NCBI GenBank assembly: GCA_013397455.1
Contig: VYZB01000384.1
Span: forward strand, 124,001-188,000
Length of the DNA: 64,000 nucleotides
Direction of reading: 5' to 3'
Source: Crotophaga sulcirostris
Taxonomy: Eukaryota > Chordata > Aves > Cuculiformes > Crotophagidae
The position numbers and the translations under genes are program-made. Below, piece by piece: positions 25,752 to 38,291 of this stretch; within the stretch, counting starts at the first letter, position 1; each line of letters starts with the position of its first letter. The notes beneath the pieces are model-generated. The model did no database searches, was not told the origin of the DNA, and saw only the letters and a program-made list of their open reading frames with translations.

Positions 25752-27825
25752 CACGTTTCAGTTATGGACGATTTGTCTTAAGCCAAAAGGAGGTAAAGCA
25801 TATCTGATTTTCATGTCATTTGCCTTACCCACAGGAGCTGCTCTGTCCTGTTGCTAGCAATGCGTAGATCATTTGTATCAGAGAGGGAAGATCTGAAAAA
25901 CCAATGAATTGTAGCTGCTTTTAAAAAGAAGCTGAAAATCAATAACAAATTATTGTTTTCTATAGCAGTTTAGGTTCCTCAGGCATCCCCTCTAACATGT
26001 GGAGGTAGCTATAAATTAATTTAGTTTGTGGCTGTATAGGACCCAACTTTCTCTGGACTGACTAGCTGACATGCATTAGTGATATAAAAATAACACACCT
26101 TGGCAGGATAGCTTTTGAGGACTGCCGAACACTGCAAGTTATTTTTATAGTTTAATGAGATATAGGCCCATACTTCCAGAGGGAGACACAGTGAGCAGAG
26201 CACTCTATAATTTACTGCTGTAAAATGATCAGGATTCATGCTGTCTATAAAACATGAAAAACATTCTTCATTCCTTACCAATTAGATCATAGTTACAACT
26301 CTTGGCTCCTTTGAGCTTAAAAGAAAATTCTAACTGCTAGACATAAATGAATGCTGCGGTTAAATTAAACCCTTCAACAGCCCAAACAGGCTTGAAAGAA
26401 ATGCCTTCTGGATGTTATTAACATGCATATTTAAGTACTATTTTTAAAATTTAACTGCAAGCCATAGCAAGCACAAATGTTTATAATAGCTATTTCAAAA
26501 CTGAAAGATTACTTTGAAAACCTTTTTCATTGCTGCTAATTTCTTCCCAATAATTTTATTTCAACTTTTACTATTGCTGATTTTTTAAATTTTTTTTTCG
26601 GCACATGATGGCAGAAAACTTGCATGGACCGCTCAAGATATCATATTTTTCCAACCTTGAAATGATGTTCCCTTAAAGTATGTCACATACCAATACAAGG
26701 CTCATTTCCTCAAAGACATTTGATTTGCTAAGTGAGCAATCCTATTTATTTCAGTGGGACCTCAACACAGGTAAGGTAGATACACGTTTGCAGAGCCAGT
26801 GCTTCGATCTTTTGCTTCAATTTACAGATGTATTTGCTCACAGTACAAAACTACCTGTGGCTTGTCCTGCAGTGTAGGGAGCACAAAGCAGTGTAGGGGA
26901 GCAGGGGGCGAAGACAAGAAGAGGTAGTAAAAGGTTTTGGTTTTCTTTCGCAGATTGTTGGTGTGGTTAATTTTCTCTGCTTCAGTACTCCACTTTTTCT
27001 GTTCTTTTGCAATTTGGTCACACTGACAAGTCACAAACACTGCTTGTTCCTTACAAGAAACGTTGATTTCTAGACAGAAATGAATTCAGGGGTGGCTGAG
27101 AGGTGGCCTTGCAAGACTTCAAAATATCAAAGTGTGTCATTCTGATATGCCTCATAAAAGTGTCATTTAAATATCCATGGAAACTGGCTTTCACATTCAG
27201 CTCAAAGGCTTTGGTCATAAACAAAATACTGGACTATAAAGGGGTTTCAAAGATATACCTGGTCCTTTTGATCTCTACAGCTAATTCTTTCCCTCAATTC
27301 AGTCCTTAGGAAGGCTATTGAAGGTGCAGCTAAGCTAAATGTTCAATGGGAGCGCTGTGATCTGTTTACTGCTTTGATGTTTTCTATACACTACTGCATC
27401 CTGTGAACAAGCAGTGTGTGGCAAAACACACATGAACTCCCTCCCCTTTATTTAAAACTTAAAAGTTAATTCATCTCTGAATCAGTGAATTAAAAGAAAT
27501 AAACACTACATATTCCTTCTTTTCTAATTTTTTTACCAGCTGTGTGAGACAAATATTTTTCCAGCCTGTGGGCAAAACTTACAGTATCATTTAATACAGC
27601 ATTTTAAAGATCATCCCTTTAGAAGTGAGAGTTTATATTATGTTAGTTAGCAACAGAATAACTGTAAAACTACAATTTCTTTCTATCGTTGTTTTACTTT
27701 CATTTAAAATTTTACAAAAAGTCCTCGGAAATGGATTGCTGTATTTAGGTATGCAATATTATGAGAAAATACTGTTATTTAAATATTTTTCTTATGCGTA
27801 ATAGTTATTGAGTAGATTAACATGT

Positions 27826-27862
27826 AAAAAAAAACCCAAAAACCAACCAACCAAACAAAACC
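27826..27862. repeat. A-rich AACC/AAAC low-complexity tract
   Basis: A short A run passes into repeated CCAA and CAAA units. The same type of tract occurs at 63860-63911. It may have grown from an A-rich tail, but no element body is recognisable on either side. Confidence 0.8.
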
Positions 27863-28569
27863 TAGTGTTTTTTAAAGTACTTGACACCTTTTGTTGATTA
27901 CATCTTAATCAGGAATTTCAGATTTTCTGAGGATTGAATCTTTCTAAATTTTTTGGCTTCTTTCAATACCTCATCGATTTTATTCTTATTATTTTTAGGC
28001 TTTATACCCTCTGTAATGTACATGTCTTCAGTAATTTGCTTAACTATGTAAAAATTACAGGATCCTTTTCTCTAGCTGCTCTTTTTCTGTAAAAGAAAGC
28101 CATAAGGATGTGAATGTTATTAAACTGGAGTAACTGATTTGAAACAACTAATGAAGGACATTGTTACTTTTATGTGAGAGTTTCAAAGCATTTGTAAGAG
28201 CAAGTTAATTGAGCTTACTCACACTCTTTGGGTTGAAGAGTCAATTAATATTATCCCCTTCATCACAGGCACCAGCTGTGAGCAGTCTTGGGCTTCTCCT
28301 ATACAGTAAAACCAAGGAATAAACACCAGGACTTTTGTGACTAGGTGGGACTGATGCTTCCTTTGGAGATGTGATCCTGCTGATCTTATTGAAAGTAGAG
28401 TACAAGGACCTTCCTTGGAACAGGTGAGAAAGTTCTCAAAAGACAACTTAAGATATCCAGCTGTGTACAATTTCTGTTCACCACTGGTTTCCTCTAGGGC
28501 TCTGGTGATTTTTCCTATGGGTACCAATGACATTCCTCTCTGTCATGTCAGCCCTGGCTGTGTGGCAGG

Positions 28570-28590
28570 GCTCGTCACAGCAGGACGAGC
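28570..28590. other. Short perfect hairpin, 7-bp arms
   Basis: GCTCGTC at 28570-28576 pairs with GACGAGC at 28584-28590 across a 7-base loop. It contains two CpG sites in a CpG-poor window. It is too small to call a terminator or an RNA structure in a vertebrate context. Confidence 0.35.
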
Positions 28591-29507
28591 AGTGAAAAGA
28601 GTGAGACCACGTGCTCCTGCTCCTGGTGCTCAGTCCCAGGTCACAGACTCATCTTTGAAGACAGTATGTTTTTTGCCAATGTGTTGATCTAAGAACAGAA
28701 GTGGCCACAGCGTAGGCACAAATTCCCTTCTCCAGTAAATGGACTCTGCTCTAAGGACAAAACTATTCAGTTTCCAAGAGCTTCTGCCTCTTGTCTTCTT
28801 CCAGTGTGCAAGCATTGGACATATGTAGGGAGGAAGGAGAAGAGACGGAAATTGTCATATAGATAGTAGCACAATGAATGCAAATTAAATTTCTACCTCT
28901 GCAAAGACCAATAACACACAGGGGAATAGGAAAGTTTTATTTAATGAAAGGATTTAGTCATAGACCAATGTAAAAAATACATAAAACCTATTCTATCACT
29001 TAGCTTATTTATTTCAATTTCATTAAGGTGTCGGAGCAAATGTGCAATAAACTACAAAGAAGTTCCATAACAAGACCTGAATTGCATGGCAGCTGTGTGC
29101 AGCATTATGTTTGACTTCTCTCTGTAAAGGAAAAATATCATGCCCTAACACTCAGAGCAGAGGTGGCAAAGAAGACCAATAACTGGGAAATGCCAGGGGA
29201 TGATTGTGACATTGGGATTTATGGCAATTGGAAATAAGAAGCAAACTGACTAGAAATCTTTCATAGATTTGACGCACAGAAATGGTGGGTGGAATATGGA
29301 GGGGTTTGCGCATGCTCTTGCCTTTTGGAGAGCAGTGATGCTTCATGGAAAGATCTAGAGTAAAAAGAAGCTTTTACTTACTTTGGCTGTGAGGATAGTT
29401 TCTTTGATTTTCCACTTACTCAAGAACTTCCTGCAACTCTACTTCAAAGCAGAGTATTGGAACTCCAGGGCATTTTAATAAAGTGTCCTCAAAAAAGCTG
29501 TGCCTGT

Positions 29508-29561
29508 TGGCTGTGGTGGTGCTGCATTCGCAAATCATCAGATGATTCAATACCACAGCCA
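29508..29561. other. Inverted repeat enclosing a second inverted repeat
   Basis: TGGCTGTGGT (29508-29517) is the exact reverse complement of ACCACAGCCA (29552-29561). Between them AATCATC (29533-29539) and GATGATT (29541-29547) form a second perfect inverted repeat around a single A. A long-stem structure is not formed because the two pairs are not concentric. No gene is adjacent. Confidence 0.45.
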
Positions 29562-30591
29562 CCAAGGAGGTTATGCAAGACTGGAAACTGAGCAAATTGA
29601 GGAGTAAGTCTTGTAAATGTGTGTGGTCAGTTGCATCTATGTTATCACAGCTTGCTTTACACTAACCATCTCCTTGGGGGAGGGAAAACAAATCAAAGTT
29701 GCCTGAAACAGTACAAATTATGTGTTTGGGGACAGGGAGGTGGGGGGAGGAGTGTTTTTGATGTCCTCATCTAAAATAAAAGTACAGTCAGACAAGGGAA
29801 GGAAAAACGATGATGAGATAATCCAAACACTCGGCAAAGCAGCGGTAAGCTGGTTGATTATTCTCCTTTTAAAGGACATTGTGGTCACAGAGTAACAAAG
29901 TACACTGCAGAGAAAATTTTGAAAGTGATGGAAAGAAAGGGCTTTAATGTTTCAGAATTCAGCAAGTTCAAATTAAAGATGATACTCTTTTCTACTGACT
30001 GAGACTGTAACTGAGCTGCTCAGTTAGATCAGAGAGCTTGAGATATGAGGACTTTCGCATGCCACACAAACAGTGATTTTCTTCACAGTTTTGAGAAGAC
30101 TGGATTTGAAGCAAGCCCAGTCCATCTCTTCAGTTAGCTAAGAGCTGAATCGTACCTGTAGGTGGAAAACCATTGAACCTGCTACATCTGTATCCACAAA
30201 AAGGGAGCTGCACATAAAAATTCAGTCCTCTTTGCATCCTGAAGTGGCCCTCCAGGGCCTCTCATGTGGTCTCAAAAGGAAAGGCTGGTGTATGCCTGCT
30301 GTGTAAGTGATACCCAGTGTGTAAGGGAGTATGTGGCTTCCTTTCTCATAAGTCTACATATTTTAAAGTACAGCATGCTTTGTGGGCAATGTAGTCTGGC
30401 ATAAAGTCTGCATAGCTGTTAAAACTTCAGTACTGCTGCCCTAAGGCTCCTTGAGCATTGCAGAGAGTTTGGTTCCTCTTTTCTTTTCTCCATTCATAGA
30501 TGACTCTCTTCAAAGAAGTGTAGTGTAGGGACCTAGAGCTTAATCAGAAAATGACTGGAATAAATGATTTACTATTAAATTTGCAAGAGGC

Positions 30592-31200
30592 TGTTGCTTC
30601 TCTTCCATCTCACTTTGAGTTTGATTTTACTCCTTCCTGTTTATTCTACTATACATCTTACTCTCTCCTTCCCTGTCCTTTTCTGCTTAGTCCTTTTTCT
30701 GCCTTTTTTGTTAATTCTTCTATTGCTGACACGCTCTTTCCTATGGCTCCTTCTTCCCTGCAGCCTTTTCTATGTCCTTCCTTTATCTTTCATACCCAGA
30801 TGCACTATTTAATCTACTATCTGTTATATTTTCATCCACATATCCTGTCCTTTGAGATTTTGCTTCCTATCTCTATTTAGCAATGACAGTTATCTCTTTA
30901 TGTGAGGGGATTGGAGATGTACAGTTAAAGGACATACTCTGTTACTCTCCTTTGTGCACTCTCTCCTTGCTCTATTCATTCACCAACTTTTTTCCAGTCT
31001 TCTCATCCTACTCCTGTGCTGCACACCCTGAAGATCAGTCCTTTGCTCATTTTCTCCTGGAGCTTGTGACACCTATTGTTTGGTACCTTGTGGAAGTTTT
31101 TGCTTCCTTTTCTTGGCTTTTCTAGTTTCTCCTCTTATTCTTCTCTTCCTTCCCACTATTATTCTTTACCTCTTATCTCTCAATTTTTTCCTCTTTTGGG
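30592..31200 (+). repeat. Pyrimidine-rich low-complexity stretch (CT-rich on plus strand)
   Basis: For about 600 bases the plus strand is strongly enriched in C and T (repeated TTCTCC, CCTTCC and CTTTTC type words) without a fixed unit. It produces several long stop-free frames (109, 72, 80 and 72 codons). Their composition, leucine-, phenylalanine-, serine- and proline-rich with no domains, is what a CT-rich strand gives in translation. They are not treated as genes. A degenerate CT-rich tract is the best reading. Confidence 0.55.
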
Positions 31201-31691
31201 TATTTTTATTTCAAAAAAAGGGAAAGGATTGCAAAAGTTGGCTAAAATGAACAGCCCCTTACCCACCCTTTATATGTTTAAATTAAACTTATAAACCCAC
31301 AGAGAGTATAATGAGGTGACAACCAGCATGAATATAGATCTCCCCTGGCTGTCTAGAAGTTCTTTGCTTGCCAGAACTCTGACTCTGGTGAACAGGAGGT
31401 TTAATCTCTAAATACAAATATGTTCTCAATGCATGAATACGCAAAACAGTTGAAGGCTGCTTCACAATAGGGCTGGGGTACTGTACCCAAAGTTCAGCAT
31501 AGGTTTGGATCACTTCCAAATCATGTTTCTTTTGTCTAAAGGCTGGGTTTTGTTCTGTAATTCTATTTCATTCTTGTGCTGCGTCTTCTGTGTTGTCTGT
31601 GAAACCAGGTGTTGAGGGCTTTGATGATTTTTTATGTAAAACTGAAGGATCTAGAGGGAAAGCAGTGGGCAAGACATTTTTTTAAGTTCAT

Positions 31692-31715
31692 AACTTATAA
31701 GGTATTTTATAAGTT
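31692..31715. other. AT-rich inverted repeat, 9-bp arms
   Basis: AACTTATAA (31692-31700) and TTATAAGTT (31707-31715) are perfect reverse complements around a 6-base spacer. AT-rich inverted repeats of this size are common by chance. Confidence 0.4.
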
Positions 31716-34700
31716 TCTCTATTATTGATTTTTATTAGGATTTCTTTTTCTTTGGTTTGGGGTTTTTTTTGCTTGTTTTCCAAATCCTTAAAAATGGAGG
31801 ATGAGAAATATTCATAAAGGACAAGAGAGGCAGTCTGCAGTGGCATGACGTGCATAGTAGCTTCTAGTAAATTACAGAAATGTCATCGTAACTGAGTTGG
31901 AAACTTCTGCTGGTTAGAATATTGATCCTCTGTGGAATGACCAGTAAATCAAGTTCTTCTTGCATATAGAAGTGAAGTAAAATGTAAAACAGAAGGAAAC
32001 CAGAAGAAGTAAAACCACAAAAAGTGAACTGGAGCTGTCTGATGTTGAAACATTGATTTCAGCACTGACCTACTCTCCTAGTCTAACACCATGTGTAAAT
32101 CAGGGCTTATAATATGATAATAGTTTGTAAAACCAGAATGCTTTTTTATGAAGTGAATCTTTTGTTTTAGCCATACTTTCAGCACAAATAATAACCTACT
32201 ATGTCACGTTGTTATAACTTTTCCCTCCCTACTACTCAGTAGGATGAACAAACTCTCAACAGACTACATCATTTCTTTCTTCCTTGGAATTAATTGGAGG
32301 AAGGTGAGGCAAAAAGCATCTTGGTGCTGTATCCCTGCAACTAAATGAACACGGGCAGTAGGACCCTTTCCCTCTCCCGTGCAGTGCAGAGGCTGGAAAA
32401 GAACTATTACCTTCTGTACCAGCATAAAATGCTATTCTTGACTATGGACAGATAAGCAAACTCATCCTTCCTGCACATGGTAAGTGTCAGATAAACTGTT
32501 CATTGACTTCTTTCATGACTTAAAACACAATGTCAAGTTGCTGCATATCAGCTGAACTGCAGTAGCTGATTGTGTGCTTGCTTCTAGCTGTTGGCAAAGT
32601 AAAGTAAAAGATCTTTTCTTAAACTTAAATAAGGAAGATTTAAATTACCTCAGATTTTGCAGTGGGCTAAGAGCCAACACACAGCTCATTACATTGGTGC
32701 AGCTGATAGGGAATTCATCATGCTATTGCAACTTGATCATGAACTGAACCCTTCCATAATGTCTTACAGTGATAAGACACCTAGTAATGGGATTTGATGT
32801 ATGCATTATCCAGGATGTCCTGGTAAAAATACTTAAAACCTAAAGGTAGTTCATGGTACAAAGGGCAACTTCATTAATAATTCTCCACATGTAGGGAAGG
32901 AAAGTGGTCTTTATAATAGGGGAATGTACTAGGCTGTATTAACAGAGAAAATCTCTGCTTTAGTTTTACTAGCAAAGTCCCACGACAACACTGTTTGGCA
33001 TCATGTGAGCCCTTCAGCCTATACAGCCCTGGTTACAGGTCTATATAGGTGTCCTTAAATCTCCCCTAAAAAAAAGGTGGTGCTGCAGCTCACTAGTTTC
33101 TATTAGCAAGTTTCTGAGGACTTTCAAAATTGTGAGATGCTTTGTCATTCTCCGTCATTTATTCTGTTTAAACTAATCTGAGGCAGCAGAGGTTTTAATA
33201 TGAAGAGTTAACTTAGTTCCAAAACAGTGGTTTTTAAGTGTAAGTGTACTGCCTCAAGCTTGTGAAGGTACCAGCAATCATTGAGACTTGGTTGATTTTC
33301 CTCCAGTTTAGCTGTCTTTCCCCTCCCATTGATGGGGGTTAGGAGTGATGCTGCATTGGGATTTTCATTGACATCCACTATAATCAATGTCTCTAATTAG
33401 TGTTGCTCTGATGGCATGTTGCATGGAACAGAACAGAGTGCCTGGTCAGCATAACATAGAGGCTGGAGGAAAATGAAGAAGGCAAAGGGAGAGAGGTAGG
33501 AAAGAGGCTTGAAACAAATTAAAGAGTCAAGCTTGAGAAAGCAGAAAAAGCAATCTTTAGGTATTTGCTGCAATTCAACGGGAAAGTGGTTAGACTGTGC
33601 ACTTAACTTCATGCCTTCTGTCTCTGTGAGCACTTCATCATTCTTATTGTGTTGGCATCAGTGTCTGCAACTGCATGTGTTTGAATTTGTTGTGTTCAAC
33701 TATTCACTGGAAGTAATTTCTTAATTAAACTAGTGATGCAGAGGGTAGTGAGAAAAGACGACTACTCACAGAAAACCACTTGAAATTAGATACTATATTC
33801 TGTATTGGAGGTTGACCTGAAACCACCATGCAATTTTCAGACTATCGTAACAGTGAAAATAATCACAAGATTCAGATAATAAAATTAGCTTGAAAATACT
33901 GTATTTTACTGAATAAAATTGTACCAGGAAAAGTGTAGCTCAATAACTGGGCTAAACATAGGGAATTACATTAAGGGAGAGAAGAAGTGAGCAGAAATTC
34001 AAGAAAATATATTCATAAATGATGAAGCTGGAATTTGAAAGTGTTGACAAACACCTCTCTTAAATGTATGTAACAAAGCAAAGCTTCAGGTACTGGTACC
34101 CTTTATAAGATTAGAATATGTGTGCCTAAATGCTCATTGCACGTGAACTGTTAGAGAGCTCATAGTGTGTCATTAAATAAATAGTTCTACCAGTCTTACC
34201 AGACCAGGTTTAATGAGCAAAAACTCTTCCTCTCTGATCTGCAGCTCAGTTCCTGAGGTCTCCTGTCAGCCATCTGCTACTCAATGAAAACAAGCATTTA
34301 AAAAGTCCATTTGACACAAACCTTCATGTAAACTAAATATTTTATTAGTCCTTCCCAGATCATAAGTGGCATATTGATATCCAGATCCTGTAGTTAGTCA
34401 GAGCATTTTTGGTTTTGGCCATATTAATGTTTCTTGCTTAAATTCTATATTTGTACCCTTTTTCTTTTCAAAAAGTGAAGCTCAATTATTTTTGTTTTTG
34501 TAATCAGGGATTGATTTTGTGAACTAATGCCAATTCACTGCAATTATTTTAGCTAAGCAGCAAATGGGAAAAAGAGCCTCCGTATTGATGCCACGTGCCG
34601 AGTAGATTATGCTTCTTTTTAAAGATATATTGTCTTGCTCTTGTGTGTGGAAGGATGGTTCAAAAATATTTCATTATATATCAAAGACTTTCCTCTGTCT

Positions 34701-35561
34701 TTAGATCTTTGTCAAATACTTTTGTGAGATACTTTTAGAAGGTTCTGACTTAGGGAAGGTAATAAGATGGTTCCCTTTGAAGAAAATCTAAACTCACAAA
34801 TGAAAGAGTACGTGCTTTTGAAATGCTGTAAGAAGAGTTTTTATACTGAAGCAGAGAACTGTTCATGAAGAATGTGATCTGATTATTAGCAATTATAATT
34901 CAACAGTTTAAACAACAGTATTTGCAGAAGAATATATTTAAATCGTAGCTATCTGTTTTACAGTTATAAGACCATAAAACTCTTTGACATGGCAGAGGTG
35001 TCACTCCTCAGAGTCAGAGACCACATCTGCAGTAGTCAAAGTTTGTTGAATAAAAGGTGTTTCACTTAGGAAAATGAACATTATCATAACATGCACTTTC
35101 CTTAGGGGAACAGTAATATGTAAAGAACTAACCTATTTTTTTTCAGCCATTGGATAGGAAGGAAAAGAAGGGATAGAGTTATAAGTAACAGCTAGAATTT
35201 ATTTTCTTCCCATGAGTTCCAGGTTGTCTTTGGACTTACAGTATTCCTCAGCTGATATGTATAATGATTAAAATGACGGTGAAAAGGTATGGTCCAGTTG
35301 TCTGTGTAAATTCCAGAATAGTTGTTGGATGAATAAGCACACTCTTGTTTCCACTTGCGGTTTCACAAGCCTCAAAAAGCGTTGAATGATGTAGAATAGG
35401 GTCATTAATATTTATTTGTTATTTGTGTTTAGTGGACATGTTTCAGATTTTGCGGAATATATAGCAAATGTTTTTCCTGCATCCTTAATTCTTTTTTAGG
35501 ATGTGTTGGCATTATCAATTTGGTTTGGAGCAACAGCACAATTTTGAAGTAATTTGTCTAA

Positions 35562-35590
35562 ATTTTCTCCATTTTCTCCATTTTTTCTCA
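35562..35590. repeat. Short tandem repeat, 9-bp unit
   Basis: The unit ATTTTCTCC occurs twice perfectly and a third time with a longer T run. This is a minor slippage tract. Confidence 0.7.
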
Positions 35591-36267
35591 TGTTTTTTTT
35601 GACCCTGTAAGTGTTTCTGAGAGCATAGATTTTATACTTGTCAGGAGAAGAAAACAAAATTTTATATGCACATGGGACAGAAAAATCTCAAATCCATATG
35701 TGGGACACTACAGTCCTCCAGGGATAACTGGCACATGCTCATCACTAGAAGACTCTCAAACCCTCCAGCACACATGAAACTGCAAGTGGTCCATGGAGTA
35801 GGACATGTACTGCGTGTGCTTTCCCATTTGCCGTTGACTGCTGACCCTGTGCTATCCACCAGTGGATACACCTCTCTGCAGCCTCTTCCTCAGCCGCCTA
35901 GTTTTTTGATATAGAGATATTTCCCTGTTTTGTGCAACCTGCCTTTTACATCATCTCTACTTGTTGCATTTTCTCCTTTCTTCCATTTTTCCTTCCATTT
36001 TGTTCCAGCCCAATTTCTTCTTAAAATGGACCGTGCCATTTTGATACATACTCCATCCACATAGCATAAAATTGAAAGAGGAGAAGTCTAATGGGAAACA
36101 TTTATTGCTCTCTTCAACAACCTCACTGCAGTCTGCAGATAAGACAGAGCTAGACTCTTCCCACAAATATGCAGTGATAAGATGGATGGTAACAGTCATA
36201 TGTTACAGCAAATAAAATTCCAGTGAGATATCAGGAAAAAATGCTGTGAACATATTAAAACACTGAA

Positions 36268-36400
36268 GAGGGTTGCCTAGAGGTGGGGTGGAATTTCTGC
36301 CCTTGGAGTGATTCAAAGCTCAGAGGCCTGAGCAGCTTCATGTTTGTCTGCTCCGTGTTGGTTGCGAAGCTGGACAGGGTGTCCCGCAAAGGTCTCTTCA
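36268..36400 (+). mobile_element. Worn CR1 3'-end fragment
   Basis: GGTTGCCTAGAGGTGGGG, CCTTGGAGTGATTCAAA, CTGAGCAGCTT and TGGACAGGGTGTCCCGCAA, then AGGTCTCTTC follow in the order of the CR1 3' region on the plus strand (gttgcc-agagaggt, ccttggagatattcaaa, ctgagcaacctg, tggactaggtgatct, aggtcccttcc). The final tail is not recognisable. This is judged an old diverged copy. An alignment to CR1 consensus sequences would settle it. Confidence 0.55.
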
Positions 36401-38289
36401 GTACAGTTGGAGGTATGTAAAAACAAAGAAACCAAACCATAAAGGAACCATCAAACTTTCCCTCCAAAACTAGAAGACAAAACATAAAAGCCTGAGACCC
36501 CAACCTGCTGCTTAGGAGGAGTGTAAAGTGTGTGTGGACAGTACAAAGGTAAACTTACCCTGAAACCCCTTTAAACCTGTTAGGGTTTTTTTGCTTCTAG
36601 ATTTCTGTGGATTTTTTTAAGACTTAAATTCAAGGAATGTATCTTCAATGATTTGAGTTTACATGATCCACAGGTTTTAGATGTGAAAATACAGGACACA
36701 TATTGTCACTCTTAGCAAGAATCCCACTCAAAGAGAGCTTCCCTAGAGATACTGTTGGAAGACAAATTGTATGTATGAGTTTTTACTTTGTTTATGCCAA
36801 TATTTGGCATGAACTTAAACTATATTGAAGTAAACCATCTTTGAGAGAATTATGTCTATACATAGATTTACAGAAGTTTAAATAGATTCATTTAAAAAAT
36901 CTCATGTAGTGAAAGCCTTGGTAGCTCTAGCAGACCTTTGATATAGCCATCAAATAAAAAGACAGGTCTCTCAGATGGAGACAAAGAGCAAGTTAAAAGC
37001 GCAGATATGGGATACAGAGTAATAAAATAAATCAGCACCTGAAAAACAGTTTACCTGCCTCAAAAGGTGATTGTTAGCAGGAAGAAAAAAGTTCCTTACT
37101 TCTGAAGTAAAACAGAAAGTTAGTTTTTGCTAGTGTTGTTGAAATTGAGTTCTGCCTTGAAAGGTTTCTCCCAACAAAATTGGTAATAATTTGTTTCACT
37201 TCAAATCAGTGAATAATTGCATTCTCATTTATGGACCAGGGCAGAGAGTAATCATGCTGAATTAATTATAAATGCAACAGATACTATGACATAATTCCCT
37301 CAGTCGCACACACTGAAAATTATGAACTAGTTCTTCCTTCCTCTGCTGATTTTTCCTCCTGAAATGTTGCTGCTATGTTTTTGCTTTCATCTTGCCTCCA
37401 TTTTATAGTGTTAGTTTTTTTGCTGCTTATCTTCTGACAAGTGTGTTTTAAGACTGGGTGCCACAAAATCACTTTTGGTATTTTGTTTGAACTGATGTCA
37501 ATATCTGTCTGAAAGTTTTACTCTGAAATGTGACACAAATTACTTTGATTTCAGTATATTTGTACTGTAAACCATTAGTACTTGATGTTTCATTTTTGCC
37601 TTCTGATATTAGAAAAAGGCAACTGTGAAAATAAAAATTCTCCTATCGTAAAGGAATAAAAACATTTCTAGGGCTTTTCCCACAAGTACACATAAATTAC
37701 TTTTTTTTAGATATTAACAAATACTTCACTTGCAAATAAAAATAATTGAAAAAAATCAGCTTTGTGAGTAGTCCCCAGTTCATGTTTTATGAAATGTCAC
37801 TTTTTATAGATAATATACTTTAATCAGTTTGAGGACCTTACCATCTGTGCCATGGGAAAAATGCTTCAATTTCTCTTAATTATTCCTGTGATTCATGAGT
37901 TATGACCTTCCTCAGGGACAAAAATAAATGCCAATTCTTCCAAGAACAAAATGTGCACAGTGGAAATACAGAACCCATACAGTGGTGTTAAAACAACTGA
38001 TGTCCTAAATGGAGTAGACCAGCAAAGACCTACTCATTCAGCAAAGGAAGTAAATATACTGCATTCAATTTGATGATGGGAGTGATTTGGTTATACACTG
38101 TAGTGGATAAATATTCCAGTAATTTAGTGGTAATACCATCAATTGTTTAGATGGAAATACCAATTGCAAAGTCACGTTCTGGGATATCACAGAAAAAGGA
38201 AAAAGCTACCAGAAACGTGTTGTACGCTTTTCGGGGCAATGCACTGGGGGACTATCTGGCATTTGCTTGAGGAGTGCTGATGCCCATCT
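36401..38289. other. Non-coding, no recognisable element
   Basis: This is AT-rich sequence with no gene or transposon recognised. The last few hundred bases (from about 38200) may belong to the CR1 that follows, but I cannot recognise its ORF1 upstream of the esterase block. Confidence 0.5.
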
Positions 38290-38291
38290 TT

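Larger units (their letters stand above)
23901..30590. other. Non-coding stretch, no transposon seen
   Basis: No gene or transposon is recognised. The longest open frames (112 codons at 24614-24952 minus, 104 codons at 28219-28533 minus, 90 codons at 28415-28687 plus) have no family resemblance, and the last two overlap on opposite strands. The stretch includes a T14 run at 25738-25751, an AACC/AAAC tract at 27826-27862, small hairpins at 28570-28590 and 29508-29561, and a G-rich segment near 29729-29752 that falls short of a canonical quadruplex. Confidence 0.5.
31201..36267. other. Non-coding stretch, no transposon seen
   Basis: No gene or mobile element is recognised. Open frames at 33397-33724 and 35662-35914 overlap on both strands and look like chance. 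A 9-bp-arm inverted repeat lies at 31692-31715 and a 9-bp tandem repeat at 35562-35590. Confidence 0.5.

Noticed and set aside
29729..29752. G-rich segment as a G-quadruplex
   Set aside because: It has three G3+ tracts and a final GG only; the fourth tract of at least three is missing unless the G6 run is split without a loop.
30551..31294. Cluster of plus-strand frames (109, 72, 80 and 72 codons) as a membrane protein gene
   Set aside because: The frames overlap each other, have no domains, and owe their hydrophobic and serine-rich composition to the CT-rich strand.
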